DNA of 64,000 nucleotides from an uncultured Lachnoclostridium sp. (GCA_930986645.1 CAKNJS010000001.1:62001-126000), one strand, 5' to 3'. Numbered from the stretch's first letter, positions 7,435 through 16,964 are shown. The notes: generated from the sequence alone by a model not told the origin. Made by a program: numbers and translations.

Positions 7435-8184
7435 TTAGGAACGGGGCGTTCCTTGTGTGTGTTCCAGTTCCAGCAGGTCCCGGATGTGCGGTGAGGATAT
7501 TCCTGTAAGCTCCTTGTACCGGTCATTAAGCGTTTCTTTCGAAGCGTCAGCGGCCAGCTGTCCGTTTTCAAGGATCAGAAGATAGTCGGTCAGCCGGTCT
7601 ACATCTTCTGTAATATGTGTGGAGAGCAGGATGCCCATACCGCGGTCGAGCAGTTCGCCGAGAAGGTCGAGAAACTCACGGCGGAATACAGGATCAAATC
7701 CTTCCAGCGGTTCATCGAGGAAGAGAAAGTCCGGATGGTGTGCCAGTGAAAAACAGATCTGCATTTTCATGAATTCCCCCTTGGAAAGCTGATATATCCG
7801 CTTCGACGGATCAATACCCAGACGGCTGAGGTAAGAGGAATAATCCCGTACTGACCAGTCCGGATAGAATTCACCGTAAGTAAGTCCGTTCTGTGCAACG
7901 GATTTCTCCATAAAAAACGGACGGTTCTCGCTGATATAACCAAGTCTTCGGCGGTAGGCTTCGGGAGATATCTTCAGTGAGACACCTCCGATCTGCGCAT
8001 CGCCTGAAAAACTGCGTGAGAAGCCGTTGTCAACTCCGGTGATACAGTTGAGAAGCGTTGTCTTTCCGGAGCCATTCACGCCTGCAAGTACATAGAAGTA
8101 TCCGGTCTCCATGGAGAAAGATACATTGTCCAGACAGAAATTTTTGTATCGTCTGGTGATATTTGTACAGGAAAATGTGGTCAT
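7435..8184 (-). CDS. ABC transporter ATP-binding protein (second of the operon)
   Basis: A 249-residue nucleotide-binding subunit. Walker A is GVNGSGKTT near residue 35; the signature is LSKGEFMKMQ rather than LSGGQ; Walker B is FLFLDEPLEGFDP, followed by the H-loop LSTHI. The degenerate signature LSKGE is seen in some export-type ATPases of Firmicutes. The start ATG overlaps the GntR stop (ATGA), so it is translationally coupled. The partner is probably the small membrane protein just downstream. Confidence 0.85.
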   Translation of the reverse strand: MTTFSCTNITRRYKNFCLDNVSFSMETGYFYVLAGVNGSGKTTLLNCITGVDNGFSRSFSGDAQIGGVSLKISPEAYRRRLGYISENRPFFMEKSVAQNGLTYGEFYPDWSVRDYSSYLSRLGIDPSKRIYQLSKGEFMKMQICFSLAHHPDFLFLDEPLEGFDPVFRREFLDLLGELLDRGMGILLSTHITEDVDRLTDYLLILENGQLAADASKETLNDRYKELTGISSPHIRDLLELEHTQGTPRS

Positions 8185-8567
8185 TGCTTTTCACCTCCGT
8201 TATCCCAGAACATCTGGACCATATCGGAAACTTCTTCCGGAGAAAGCCCCAGTCCTTTTGCCTCACGGATCATATCGCGAAGCCGTTTTTCATACTCTTT
8301 CAGTCGGCTTTCCAGAAGAAGATTCTGGTTTACTTTGTTTACAAAGAACCCTTTGCCCTGCTCCGAGTAGATGAGTCCCTGTTTCTCAAGTTCTTCATAT
8401 GCCCTCTTGGTGGTGATCACGCTGATACCAAGCTCTCTCGCGAGAGAACGGATCGAGGGCAGCATATCTCCGGTCTGCAGTTCATGGTTCACTATGGAAT
8501 TTTTGACCGCCTGTACGATCTGGTCATAGATCGGGCGGGGGCTGTTTTCGTTGATAAATATCTTCAT
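8181..8567 (-). CDS. GntR family regulator, YtrA subfamily
   Basis: A 128-residue protein: an N-terminal GntR winged helix (PIYDQIVQAVKNSIVNHELQ, then LPSIRSLARELGISVITTKR) and a short C-terminal helical tail of about 50 residues without a ligand domain, as in YtrA-type repressors. Such proteins usually repress their own ABC operon. Here the gene is third of five rather than first. The palindrome over the operon promoter at 10256-10279 is the likely target. Confidence 0.85.
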   Translation of the reverse strand: MKIFINENSPRPIYDQIVQAVKNSIVNHELQTGDMLPSIRSLARELGISVITTKRAYEELEKQGLIYSEQGKGFFVNKVNQNLLLESRLKEYEKRLRDMIREAKGLGLSPEEVSDMVQMFWDNGGEKQ

Positions 8568-8570
8568 ATG

Positions 8571-9359
8571 TCATTCCTTTTCAACCGGGAAATACAGTTT
8601 TTCATAATCGAGCATAGTCTTAAGAACCGGTGTTATGTGTCTTTTGGCGATGTATATATTGAGAAGCAGGACCGGGATCCACCATGATGCGTGTACCCAT
8701 GTAAATGAGGAGACAGTGCACAGAAGACTGTAAAAAATTGTATTTTCCAGAAGGAGAAGGGCGCTCCAGTAGATTGATACAAATGTAGTGCTGCTTTGTT
8801 CCGTTACCATGTCAGGGCATACCTTGAGCGCTTCCTTTCGGTTGCCCGGATCCGGATTCAGGCTGAACGCGATAATCGTAAAGAATGTCAAACTGACCTG
8901 CACGGCGAGCAGCGGCGGTTCCAATAGAAAGAAAGCTCCGATCCAGAATGTACAGATGGCTGTGAGAAGAAGCAGCAGAAATACAGCCTTCCACAGCAGG
9001 TAATACTTGAGGCATTGCAGTTTGTCATGTTCATCCGCAGGACAGGCGTAAAGAGCTCTGGGCAGGCTTAAGGGAAGCCGGCGTGAAATGAGCCAGATTA
9101 CTACAAGCAGAAGAAGGATAACTAAGCAGCAGTATATATAAGAGTTGGACTGGACCAGCTCCAGCAGCAGCTCTTTCATCTGAGCCGGGTTGCCATATGC
9201 CGGAGTTCGTACGGTGCTGTCCAGATTTATGAAAAGCTGCATGGTTACAAAATTAACCAGAACCGCCACAGCTATAGTATAGATAAATACGTATAATATA
9301 AACAGAGGAAGGCGGTGCCATATCGAGAGCATCAGCCTGTAAAAAGCAAGTTTTTTCAT
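8571..9359 (-). CDS. Multi-TM membrane protein, probable ABC permease
   Basis: A 262-residue protein with about six hydrophobic segments, the first at IWHRLPLFILYVFIYTIAVA. I recognise no named family. Its start overlaps the stop of the upstream ABC ATPase by four bases, and the GntR gene starts three bases after its stop. Coupling to an ATPase makes it the likely membrane part of the first exporter in the operon. Export of an antimicrobial or lipid-like compound is a guess based on other YtrA-controlled loci. Confidence 0.65.
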   Translation of the reverse strand: MKKLAFYRLMLSIWHRLPLFILYVFIYTIAVAVLVNFVTMQLFINLDSTVRTPAYGNPAQMKELLLELVQSNSYIYCCLVILLLLVVIWLISRRLPLSLPRALYACPADEHDKLQCLKYYLLWKAVFLLLLLTAICTFWIGAFFLLEPPLLAVQVSLTFFTIIAFSLNPDPGNRKEALKVCPDMVTEQSSTTFVSIYWSALLLLENTIFYSLLCTVSSFTWVHASWWIPVLLLNIYIAKRHITPVLKTMLDYEKLYFPVEKE

Positions 9360-10219
9360 GAAATACAGCCTCCTTTCCTGAGATAGAAGAGCAGTTCCGC
9401 AAGGGTGGGACTGGATACGCTGAGACCTTCTGTCATGGAAGGCTCCGGATATTCGGCGAGGGCGGTGCTGCCGTATTGCTCATGGACTGCGGCGAGGATC
9501 TTCGGGCTGTGCAGAGCCAGCGGCTGAATCTGCTGTTCTGAGCCCTCCAGCAGGACGAAACGCTCCCGGAGACTTTCTTTGTCCATGCAGAAGCAGAATC
9601 GCCCTTCGTCGATCAGCGCGATGTAGTCGCCGATCTGATCAAGGTCAGCCGTCAGATGTGTGGAAAAGAGAACGCTCCGTGTGCCATCCTCCACAAGTTC
9701 CTGCATATAACCTGTAAGTTCCCGTCGAAAGAGCGGGTCCAGTCCTGCAGCAGGTTCATCCATAATGAAGAGCTTTGCCTGATGGGAGAGGGCGAAAGCA
9801 AGCTGGAAACGGGTCTTCTGACCTTTGGAAAGTTTCCCTGTTTTCTGTTTCGGATCCAGCTGGAAGCGCTCGCAGAACTGAAGAAAAAGACTGTGGTTAT
9901 ATTTGCTGTATGCGGAGCCGAAGTATCTGCCGTTTGCGGAGATGCTTAATTTTTCTTCAAAAATAAATTCATCAAGTATAAAGCCGATCTGATCTTTGGC
10001 TTCACGCTCCATTGAATCCATAGGACATCCGTTTACAATAATGGTGCCCGAATCCTTATGATACAGATTCAGGATCGTGCGGATCAGGGAAGTCTTGCCT
10101 GATCCGTTGCGTCCGATCAGTCCGAAGATGTATCCCGGTTCCAGAGAAAACGAGATATCCTGCAGGTGCAGGGTGCCTATTTGTTTATCTAGATGGGAAA
10201 TCTCTAACAATGGTTTCAT
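9356..10219 (-). CDS. ABC transporter ATP-binding protein (first of the operon)
   Basis: A 287-residue ATPase. Walker A is GRNGSGKTS near residue 36, the signature is LSKGQKTRFQ, Walker B is KLFIMDEPAAGLDP, and the switch histidine is in STHL. A C-terminal extension of about 75 residues follows the core. It is the first gene after the operon promoter and overlaps the permease gene by four bases. Both ATPases in this operon carry LSKG instead of LSGG, which suggests they derive from one another or from a common exporter family. Confidence 0.85.
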   Translation of the reverse strand: MKPLLEISHLDKQIGTLHLQDISFSLEPGYIFGLIGRNGSGKTSLIRTILNLYHKDSGTIIVNGCPMDSMEREAKDQIGFILDEFIFEEKLSISANGRYFGSAYSKYNHSLFLQFCERFQLDPKQKTGKLSKGQKTRFQLAFALSHQAKLFIMDEPAAGLDPLFRRELTGYMQELVEDGTRSVLFSTHLTADLDQIGDYIALIDEGRFCFCMDKESLRERFVLLEGSEQQIQPLALHSPKILAAVHEQYGSTALAEYPEPSMTEGLSVSSPTLAELLFYLRKGGCIS

Positions 10220-10255
10220 ATGGCAGGACCTCCTTATGGGTGTAAAAAGGAAAAC

Positions 10256-10305
10256 ACTGTATATGTTTATATATACAGTATATATACACTTATAATATAT
10301 GTCAA
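10256..10305 (-). promoter_or_regulatory. Promoter and GntR-type operator of the ABC operon
   Basis: On the minus strand TTGACA (10300-10305) and TATACT (10277-10282) are 17 bases apart. A 24-base palindrome, ACTGTATAT-N6-ATATACAGT (10256-10279), overlaps the edge of the -10 box and the start site. That placement fits repression by the YtrA-type regulator encoded in the operon. Binding is inferred. Confidence 0.65.
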
Positions 10306-10444
10306 GCAGTTGCGAAAAAGATTATATAGAAAGCGCAGCACGGAATAGATTTCAGATGTTATAATGGAAAGGCAGTGACCGGCACAGCGGGGAAAAGCCT
10401 GCTGTAATGCTGTGTACAACATAAGAAAAATGAGGAGAAGCAGA

Positions 10445-10633
10445 ATGAAACAAAAAGAGAGAACAAGCTGTGATACCTGTGCGTTTTATATATATGATGA
10501 AGAGTACGGTGCATATCTCTGCGATATGAATATGGACGAGGATGATTATGTAAGGATCATGTCCGACCGGTATTATCAATGTCCCTATTACAGGAATGGG
10601 GATGAGTATGCGGTAGTCAGAAAGCAGATGTAG
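10445..10633 (+). CDS. Small cysteine-rich protein, DUF6472 type
   Basis: A 62-residue protein starting at the ATG preceded by TGAGGAG; the longer frame from 10412 has no ribosome site. It carries CDTC near the N-terminus, then a C in AYLCDMNMDEDD and a C in YQCPYYR, ending in a basic DEYAVVRKQM. The four cysteines suggest a small metal site. It resembles the DUF6472 proteins of Clostridia, whose function is unknown. The HAD phosphatase begins 12 bases downstream, so the two are probably co-transcribed. Confidence 0.7.
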   Translation: MKQKERTSCDTCAFYIYDEEYGAYLCDMNMDEDDYVRIMSDRYYQCPYYRNGDEYAVVRKQM

Positions 10634-10645
10634 GAGGAAATTGTA

Positions 10646-11398
10646 ATGTCGGCGGACATCAGAAAAAAGGCAATATTATTTGATGTTGATGATACATTGT
10701 ATGATCAGACAGTACCGTTTAAAGAAGCATACAGGGAATATTTCGGCGCAGACCCTGCCGTGCCGGCGGATGTGATTTATCCTGTTACAAGAAAATACAG
10801 TGATCAGGTGTACTCCCGGGCGATGGCGGGTCAGATTACAATGGAAGATATGTATATTTACAGAGTGCAGAAAGCATTTGAAGAATTCGGTATCAGTATT
10901 ACGGATGCGCAGGCGCTTGAGTTTCAGACGATCTATGCAGACCGTCAGCGGCATATCCATATGTCGGAACAGATGGAAGCGATTCTTGATTATTGTAAAG
11001 GGAAAGCGGAGCTGGGGATCATCACGAACGGTCCATCAAAGCATCAGTGGAATAAGGTGAAAAGCCTGCAGGCAGAGAGATGGATTCCGCATGAAAATAT
11101 AGTTGTGTCTGCAGATGCAGGCGCAGAGAAGCCGGACAGGAAGATTTTTGAATATGCGGAACGTTCGATGGGACTGGAAGAAGCGGAAATCTGGTTTGCA
11201 GGGGATTCGTATGAGCTGGATGTCAAGGGCGCGGTGAACGCCGGATGGAATGCAGTGTGGATGAACCGGAGAAAAAGGAAAGCACCGGAAGAATCGATGA
11301 TGGCAGAGTATAAGCACGGAGGCAGAATAGCCGGCGTGGAGACAGAGGAAGAACTGTTTGTTTTTGTCAGAATGCTTCTTGAAGGTGACGCGAAATAA
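10646..11398 (+). CDS. HAD family hydrolase, YjjG-like
   Basis: A 250-residue haloacid-dehalogenase phosphatase. Motif I is LFDVDDTLYDQ (nucleophile DxD near residue 14), motif II is GIITNGPS, motif III has the lysine in GAEKPDRKIF, and motif IV is WFAGDSYELD. The alpha-helical cap between motifs I and II is as in YjjG-type nucleotidases; the substrate is not deducible. The ribosome site is TAGGAGGAAAT. About 280 bases without a clear gene follow (11399-11677), with only a doubtful 21-codon frame at 11510. Confidence 0.85.
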   Translation: MSADIRKKAILFDVDDTLYDQTVPFKEAYREYFGADPAVPADVIYPVTRKYSDQVYSRAMAGQITMEDMYIYRVQKAFEEFGISITDAQALEFQTIYADRQRHIHMSEQMEAILDYCKGKAELGIITNGPSKHQWNKVKSLQAERWIPHENIVVSADAGAEKPDRKIFEYAERSMGLEEAEIWFAGDSYELDVKGAVNAGWNAVWMNRRKRKAPEESMMAEYKHGGRIAGVETEEELFVFVRMLLEGDAK

Positions 11399-11677
11399 AA
11401 TTTGCGGTTATAGAAAGAAAAACAGGAGATGGACAACTCATCCCGTATTTTCGGACTCACTTTTTGTTAAGGTAAGTATAACAAAAGTGGCCGCTTTGGA
11501 AGAGAGGTTATGAGAAAGTATGGACCATATAAGCAGCAGGCTGGCCGCCTTGTTATTTATAAACGCAAATGTTAAAATATCAGGTACATAATTAAGATGA
11601 GATTTCGGTGTTATTAGAGGAAGAATAGCAGAATCATGTTAAATATGTTCTGAAATGAATTAGGAAGGAGGGCATTC

Positions 11678-11899
11678 ATGTTCCATAAAAAGAAGAAACC
11701 AATCCCGCTTAAACACTATGACCCTGCCTTCAAGAGCCCTGCCATCCGCTGCAGCATCTGCACCGGTGAGCAGGTTGCCGGCTTTAAGAATCTTTCTGAC
11801 GGAAAATTCGAGGAAGTCATGCTGATCCGGAATGAGGCTGACCTTCAGGCCTTTCGGGAGCAGTACGGGATTGCGGGGAATATAGAAAAAATATACTGA
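11678..11899 (+). CDS. Conserved small protein with CSIC motif
   Basis: A 73-residue basic protein (FHKKKKPIPLK at the start) with a CxxC pair in PAIRCSICTGEQVAGFKN and a C-terminal part rich in acidic residues. The start has GGAAGGAGGGC upstream. It resembles a short protein widespread in Lachnospiraceae whose database names are unreliable, so I assign no function. The CxxC could bind metal or be redox active. It lies 53 bases before the helicase operon. Confidence 0.65.
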   Translation: MFHKKKKPIPLKHYDPAFKSPAIRCSICTGEQVAGFKNLSDGKFEEVMLIRNEADLQAFREQYGIAGNIEKIY

Positions 11900-11952
11900 C
11901 TGCAGTCAGGGAAGATAACTTAAATGAGATATATGCAGCAAAGGAGTTTACC

Positions 11953-14760
11953 ATGAGGAATTATCAGGAGTATAGAGCAAAGGATATCCGGGATCTGACC
12001 ATATATACGAAGACTATACCGGCGCATCCGGCGTCTTTTGCAGACTTCCCGGCAGAACTTCATCCGGATATCCGTAAATATCTGACATCTCATAACATTC
12101 CCCGTCTGTACACCCATCAGGCAGAGATGTTCGAGAAAGCGAAGAACGGTGAGAATGTGGTGATCACTACCTCAACAGCCAGCGGGAAGACGCTTAGTTT
12201 CCTGCTTCCGGTGCTGCAGGCGGTTCTGGACGATCCGCTTACCAGAGCGATATTTGTCTATCCGACAAAAGCGCTTGCGGCGGATCAGTACAGGGCGCTT
12301 CAGCCGGTTCTTGAGTACTTTGGAGAAGGAAGGATTTCGGCGGGTGTCTATGACGGCGATACGATGCAGGCGGAGCGAAGCCGGATCCGAAAGAGCGCGA
12401 ATATTATTCTGACCAACCCGGAGATGCTGAATGCGGCGTTCCTGCCGAATCACAGCAAATACGGGTTTGATTTTATTTTTACGAATCTGAAATATGTCGT
12501 GATCGATGAGTTGCACAGCTGCAGAGGAGCGTTCGGCGCCCATCTGGCGAATATTTTCCGCAGGATGAAACGGGTGTGTGCTTATTACAGATCGAAACCG
12601 CAGTTTTTGTGCAGTTCGGCTACCATTGCGAACCCGCTGGAACTCTCCGAGCGGATCTGCGGGGAGAAATTTGTACTGATCGACAGGGACGGATCTGCCT
12701 CACCGGAGAAGGAGTACCGGATCATACAGCCGCCGGAGATCAAGGGGAAGAACGACAAGATCTATGGCAGGCGGTCCGCATCGTCTGTTGCGGCAGATCT
12801 GATTCCCAAGCTTGTGGAAGAGGACCGGCATTTTATTGCGTTTGGCAGGAGCCGGAGAAATGTAGAGGTTATCCTAAAGGAATCCCGGGATAAGCTGGAT
12901 GCGGCGGGATTTTTAAGCGGGGGAGACAGCGGGAAGATCGCAGGATACCGCGGTGGATACACACCGATGGAGAGGCGGGAGATCGAGCGGAAGATGACGG
13001 ATGGCGAACTCTCGGGACTTGTCTCTACGAACGCGCTGGAGCTGGGAATCGATATCGGCAGTCTGGATTCCACGGTGATCGTCGGCTATCCGGGGACGAG
13101 AGCTTCCTTCTGGCAGCAGAGCGGACGCGCCGGAAGGAGCAGCGGAAGCGGGGGATCCATGGCGGACAGTAATGAAAACCACACCGGAAACTGTATTGAA
13201 AACAGCAGAGACAAAGAGACGAAGAAATGCGTCAACTTTTTGATCCTAGAGAATCAGCCTTTTGACCAGTATATTGCCATTGACCCGGAATGGCTGTTCT
13301 CGCGGTCAAGTGAAAATGCCATTGTAGATCCGGATAACCTGCTGATCGAACTGGCTCACATCCGGGCGGCGGCAGCAGAGATGCCGCTGTCTCTGGATGA
13401 TGCCGCGCTGTTTCCAGATCTGGGAGAGGTGATCCCTGTGCTTATGTCTGCGGATGAGGTGAAGAGCCTTGCGGGACGGTTTGCATGGGCGGGGCCTGCA
13501 TTCCCGGCAGGGGATTATAGTCTGAGAAATATGGATAAGACCCGGTTTAAGCTGATTGTGAAAGATGATGTGGAGTTTGTGGACGGGCGGAGGCAGGCAA
13601 AAGGTCCCGGCAGAGAAGTGACGGAGATGGATGAATCTCAGGCTTATCATGAACTGCATCCGGGAGCGGTGTATATGCATGAGGGTGTGCTTTATGAAGT
13701 GCTGAAGCTAGATCTGGCCGGCAGGACGGCGGAGGCAGTTCCGTTTGACGGAAACTATTATACTGTACCGTCCGGAACAGAAGAGACTCGGATCCTGCAG
13801 ACATTTCAGGAAGAGGACGTGGGGCGGACACAGATCCATTTCGGAGATATTAACGTAAATGAAGTGATTTCCATGTACAAGAAGCTGCAGTTTCATAATC
13901 ATCAGAATCTGGGGTACGCGGAACTGACGCAGCCTCTTCAGAAATCGTATGATACAGAGAGTACATGGATCGACATCCCATGGAATGTAACGGATGTCTA
14001 CCGCAGTCTGGTCGTCCCGAACCATATGGGAGAACTGGTGTTGAACGACCATTTTGAAGGGGTGTGCTATGCAGTCAAAAACGCGGCAATGATGACGACC
14101 ATGACCGAGCGGGATGATATCGATGCGGTGATTTCAAATAATGCAGTCATACCGGATGCGCGGGAGGAACAGACAGTGTCCCTTTATATCTATGATAAAT
14201 ATGAGGGAGGACTGGGATATTCAGAAAAGATTTATGAACTGGTGCCGCAGATCATTGACAATGCCATCCGTATGGTGGAGGGCTGTTCCTGTGAGAGCGG
14301 CTGCCCGGCCTGCGTGGGAGATTATAATCTGGACAAGAAGATGGTGCTGTGGGGGCTTAAGAATCTGCTTCAGGAGAGCGAACCTCCGGAGTTTGAGGGA
14401 AAACAGATCGAGGAATCCCGTCCGTTTATTCAGAAAGGTTTTTCTTTCTATAGACTTCCGATGGAGTGGAGCGCGTTTTGCGACAGCGTGATACAGAACG
14501 GGGAGAGCGGAGGCGCATTCCTGCGGACTGTGGAACAGGTCGAGGTGAACGGGCACCGGCTGATCCTGACCGTGGGCAGTTCATTCTATGAGGGATGGCT
14601 TATGGATCCCGACAATATGCGGGGGCTGGAGAATACAGTCCGGTATCATGCAGTCTGCCCGGCGGATATGCGGATCGAGGTGCGTGTTGTGGAAAACCGG
14701 GAGAGAACGGATAAGATAAAAGGAAAATTAAGACGCAGATATGAGGATAAACTTTCATGA
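11953..14760 (+). CDS. MrfA/YprA-like DEAH-type helicase with C-terminal cysteine cluster
   Basis: A 935-residue SF2 helicase. Motif Q/I region: YTHQAEMFEKAKNGENVVIT then TSTASGKT; motif II VVIDELHSCRG; motif III SSATIAN; motif VI QQSGRAGRS. The C-terminal region carries CSCESGCPACVGDYN, the zinc-type cluster of the DUF1998 domain found in MrfA (YprA). In Bacillus subtilis MrfA acts with the exonuclease MrfB in repair of mitomycin lesions. Here the next gene, overlapping by four bases, is a UvrD-like helicase and no MrfB homologue is seen. The ribosome site is AAAGGAG. An insert rich in Ser and Asn near residues 395-420 separates motif VI from the next block. Confidence 0.85.
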   Translation: MRNYQEYRAKDIRDLTIYTKTIPAHPASFADFPAELHPDIRKYLTSHNIPRLYTHQAEMFEKAKNGENVVITTSTASGKTLSFLLPVLQAVLDDPLTRAIFVYPTKALAADQYRALQPVLEYFGEGRISAGVYDGDTMQAERSRIRKSANIILTNPEMLNAAFLPNHSKYGFDFIFTNLKYVVIDELHSCRGAFGAHLANIFRRMKRVCAYYRSKPQFLCSSATIANPLELSERICGEKFVLIDRDGSASPEKEYRIIQPPEIKGKNDKIYGRRSASSVAADLIPKLVEEDRHFIAFGRSRRNVEVILKESRDKLDAAGFLSGGDSGKIAGYRGGYTPMERREIERKMTDGELSGLVSTNALELGIDIGSLDSTVIVGYPGTRASFWQQSGRAGRSSGSGGSMADSNENHTGNCIENSRDKETKKCVNFLILENQPFDQYIAIDPEWLFSRSSENAIVDPDNLLIELAHIRAAAAEMPLSLDDAALFPDLGEVIPVLMSADEVKSLAGRFAWAGPAFPAGDYSLRNMDKTRFKLIVKDDVEFVDGRRQAKGPGREVTEMDESQAYHELHPGAVYMHEGVLYEVLKLDLAGRTAEAVPFDGNYYTVPSGTEETRILQTFQEEDVGRTQIHFGDINVNEVISMYKKLQFHNHQNLGYAELTQPLQKSYDTESTWIDIPWNVTDVYRSLVVPNHMGELVLNDHFEGVCYAVKNAAMMTTMTERDDIDAVISNNAVIPDAREEQTVSLYIYDKYEGGLGYSEKIYELVPQIIDNAIRMVEGCSCESGCPACVGDYNLDKKMVLWGLKNLLQESEPPEFEGKQIEESRPFIQKGFSFYRLPMEWSAFCDSVIQNGESGGAFLRTVEQVEVNGHRLILTVGSSFYEGWLMDPDNMRGLENTVRYHAVCPADMRIEVRVVENRERTDKIKGKLRRRYEDKLS

Positions 14761-16964
14761 GTGAAGAGACAGGAGAAACCCGGCGGATGAACGGATCACA
14801 TCAGTTGGAGGAATATCAGCATACAGAAGAATTCCGCAGGCTGAATGAATATCAGAAAGCGGCGGTTCTCGATGAGAGCCCGGCCTGCGTGGTGAACGCC
14901 AATGTGGGCAGCGGTAAGACAACCGTTCTTATCGGCAAGATCATGTACCTGCATTTAGACAGAAAGATACCTCTTGAGAACATGGCTGTGCTGACCTTTA
15001 CAAACAAGGCAGCGGACGAGATTGTGGAACGGCTGCGGAAGATAAAGCCGGACATCACGCCGGCTCAGGTACAGGGGTTCGGGACATTTCACAGTGTGGC
15101 TCTCGGGATGCTCAAAAGCACACTTCCGGTGGAAGAAGCCGGGTGGACGAAAGAATTTACGGTTATGGATCCGGACGAGGAGACAGATCTGGCGCTGGGG
15201 CTTATCGCGGAACACGGCCTTAAGGTCAAGTACAAGAATCGTCTGAAAAAAAGGCTGGAGCAGGAGTATCAGAACTGGCTGGCAGGAAAAGAAGAGAGCC
15301 GGTACAGGGACGACTTGTTCCATCTCTATCCGCTTTTGGCAGAAGAAAAAAAGAAACAGAACAAAATGTCGTTTGCAGATCTGCTGAGAGTGAGTACAGA
15401 ACTTCTGCAGATAAAGGCAGAGGGGGCTGGAGAGGCGGCCGGCGGCGGAGCAGACAGACCGGCATGGATTCTTGTAGATGAAGTGCAGGACAGCGATGCG
15501 CTGCAGCTTGGATTTCTGGAAGCCCTGAGGGGAGAAAGCGCGAAGATTTTCGCTGTGGGAGATCCCAATCAGGTCATTTACAGCTGGCGTGGAACAGGTG
15601 ACAATATGTTCTTCCTGATCAAGCACCGGTTCGGGGCGAAAGAACTGACTCTTCCGGTCAACTATCGGTCCAATGCGTCTATCCTTACGGTGGCGAACCG
15701 CTTTCTGCAGTTCGGAAATAAGATTCGGGGAACCCGGAATGTAGAGCACAGGATCGTGGTGCGGAATTATTATGATCCGTTTCAAGAGGCCGAATATCTT
15801 GCAGAGAAGATACAGACGCTCCATAGAAAAGGAAAGCGCTATGGGGAGATCGCTGTATTTTACAGGCTGCAGAGCCAGTCCGCGATACTGGAAAAGGTAT
15901 TCGGCAGACAAGGCATCCCGTATGATCTGTCAGTGAAAAAGACCTTGAAAGATATCCCGGTGCTGAACTGGCTGGTGAAAGTGCTGCGGGTGTCGGTCAA
16001 TCCTTCTGATACACAGATGGCGGCGGCCGTTCTCAAAGACCCGGTGTACGGCGGGGAAGATGCGGTCTGCCGGATGGAGAGATTTTCAGAAGAGATCGGA
16101 AACCGGCCGGCAGTGTCAGCCGGAGAGCTTTTTACATACTTCGGACTGAGGGCAGCGCTTCATCCATCGTCTTCCGGCTATGCGGAAGACGAGAGCCTTG
16201 TAATGGATTTTCTTGAGAAAATGTGTGCATCCTGTAATAAGGAGACGCAAAGCAGCGGTGGAAACTTTACCGGGGCGGTCCGTGAGTTTGTGAACAGCTC
16301 GGCTCTTTACGGGATGAAAACAGATGCGGGCGAAAAGGCTCCCGGAGATATTTCTGTACGTGAAGAGGATGGGACAGAACATGACGGGAGAGATGGGACA
16401 GCAGTGCCGGAAAGGGTGAAGCTGATGACGCTTCACGCTTCAAAAGGTCTGGAGTTTGATACGGTATTTATCATCGGGGTTAATCAGGGGCTTATTCCTC
16501 TCAGATGTAAGAACTTTGAGCAGGAGGAAGAGGAGCGCCGTCTGTTCTTTGTCGGTATCACACGGGCTGAAAATAATCTAGAACTTTCATGGTATACAAA
16601 TCCCGGTGAACATGGAGTTACAGGAGAACCGAGCCGGTATCTTCGGATGATCCCGGAACAGCTTCTGGATCGCGGGAATACGGGAAAGCAGGAGAGTGCT
16701 GGAAGCGGAGCGGATACGGCAGAGAGAAAGAGTGATCTTCAGAAGCTGCGCAGACAGGTGCAGGATCAGATCCGTCTGAAACGGGAAAACGCTCCAAAAC
16801 CGGAAAACGCTCCGAAACCGGAAGTTCTCAGGGTGAGACACCGGAGATACGGAGAAGGCATCCTTGTATCAGAGGATGATATGATGATAGAGGCTGAATT
16901 TGAGGGATATGGCAGAAAACAGTTTCTAAAAGCTTTCGGCGAGGTAGAAATATTAGACAGTTAA
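14757..16964 (+). CDS. UvrD/PcrA-like ATP-dependent DNA helicase
   Basis: A 735-residue SF1A helicase. Motif I is ANVGSGKTT (48-56), where most UvrD proteins have AGAGSGKT; motif Ia LTFTNKAADEI; motif II LVDEVQDSD instead of DEFQD; motif III GDPNQVIYSWRG; motif IV VNYRS; motif V LMTLHASKGLEFDTVF; motif VI FFVGITRA. All catalytic residues are present. The C-terminal part after motif VI has a short proline/lysine repeat and a final beta-rich tail (VRHRRYGEGILVSEDD). The start overlaps the MrfA-like stop, so the two helicases are translationally coupled, which points to joint work on DNA. Confidence 0.9.
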   Translation: MSEETGETRRMNGSHQLEEYQHTEEFRRLNEYQKAAVLDESPACVVNANVGSGKTTVLIGKIMYLHLDRKIPLENMAVLTFTNKAADEIVERLRKIKPDITPAQVQGFGTFHSVALGMLKSTLPVEEAGWTKEFTVMDPDEETDLALGLIAEHGLKVKYKNRLKKRLEQEYQNWLAGKEESRYRDDLFHLYPLLAEEKKKQNKMSFADLLRVSTELLQIKAEGAGEAAGGGADRPAWILVDEVQDSDALQLGFLEALRGESAKIFAVGDPNQVIYSWRGTGDNMFFLIKHRFGAKELTLPVNYRSNASILTVANRFLQFGNKIRGTRNVEHRIVVRNYYDPFQEAEYLAEKIQTLHRKGKRYGEIAVFYRLQSQSAILEKVFGRQGIPYDLSVKKTLKDIPVLNWLVKVLRVSVNPSDTQMAAAVLKDPVYGGEDAVCRMERFSEEIGNRPAVSAGELFTYFGLRAALHPSSSGYAEDESLVMDFLEKMCASCNKETQSSGGNFTGAVREFVNSSALYGMKTDAGEKAPGDISVREEDGTEHDGRDGTAVPERVKLMTLHASKGLEFDTVFIIGVNQGLIPLRCKNFEQEEEERRLFFVGITRAENNLELSWYTNPGEHGVTGEPSRYLRMIPEQLLDRGNTGKQESAGSGADTAERKSDLQKLRRQVQDQIRLKRENAPKPENAPKPEVLRVRHRRYGEGILVSEDDMMIEAEFEGYGRKQFLKAFGEVEILDS

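Noticed and set aside
11510-11575. 21-codon frame (MRKYGPYKQQAG...) in the gap before 11678
   Set aside because: Too short and with a ribosome site too close to the start; no similarity recognised. The rest of 11399-11677 also shows nothing clear.
12913-13182. Minus-strand frames inside the MrfA-like gene
   Set aside because: Shadows in a GC-rich coding region; no ribosome site or domain.
14955-15911. 318-codon minus-strand frame
   Set aside because: A shadow of the UvrD-like helicase gene, which has all catalytic motifs on the plus strand.
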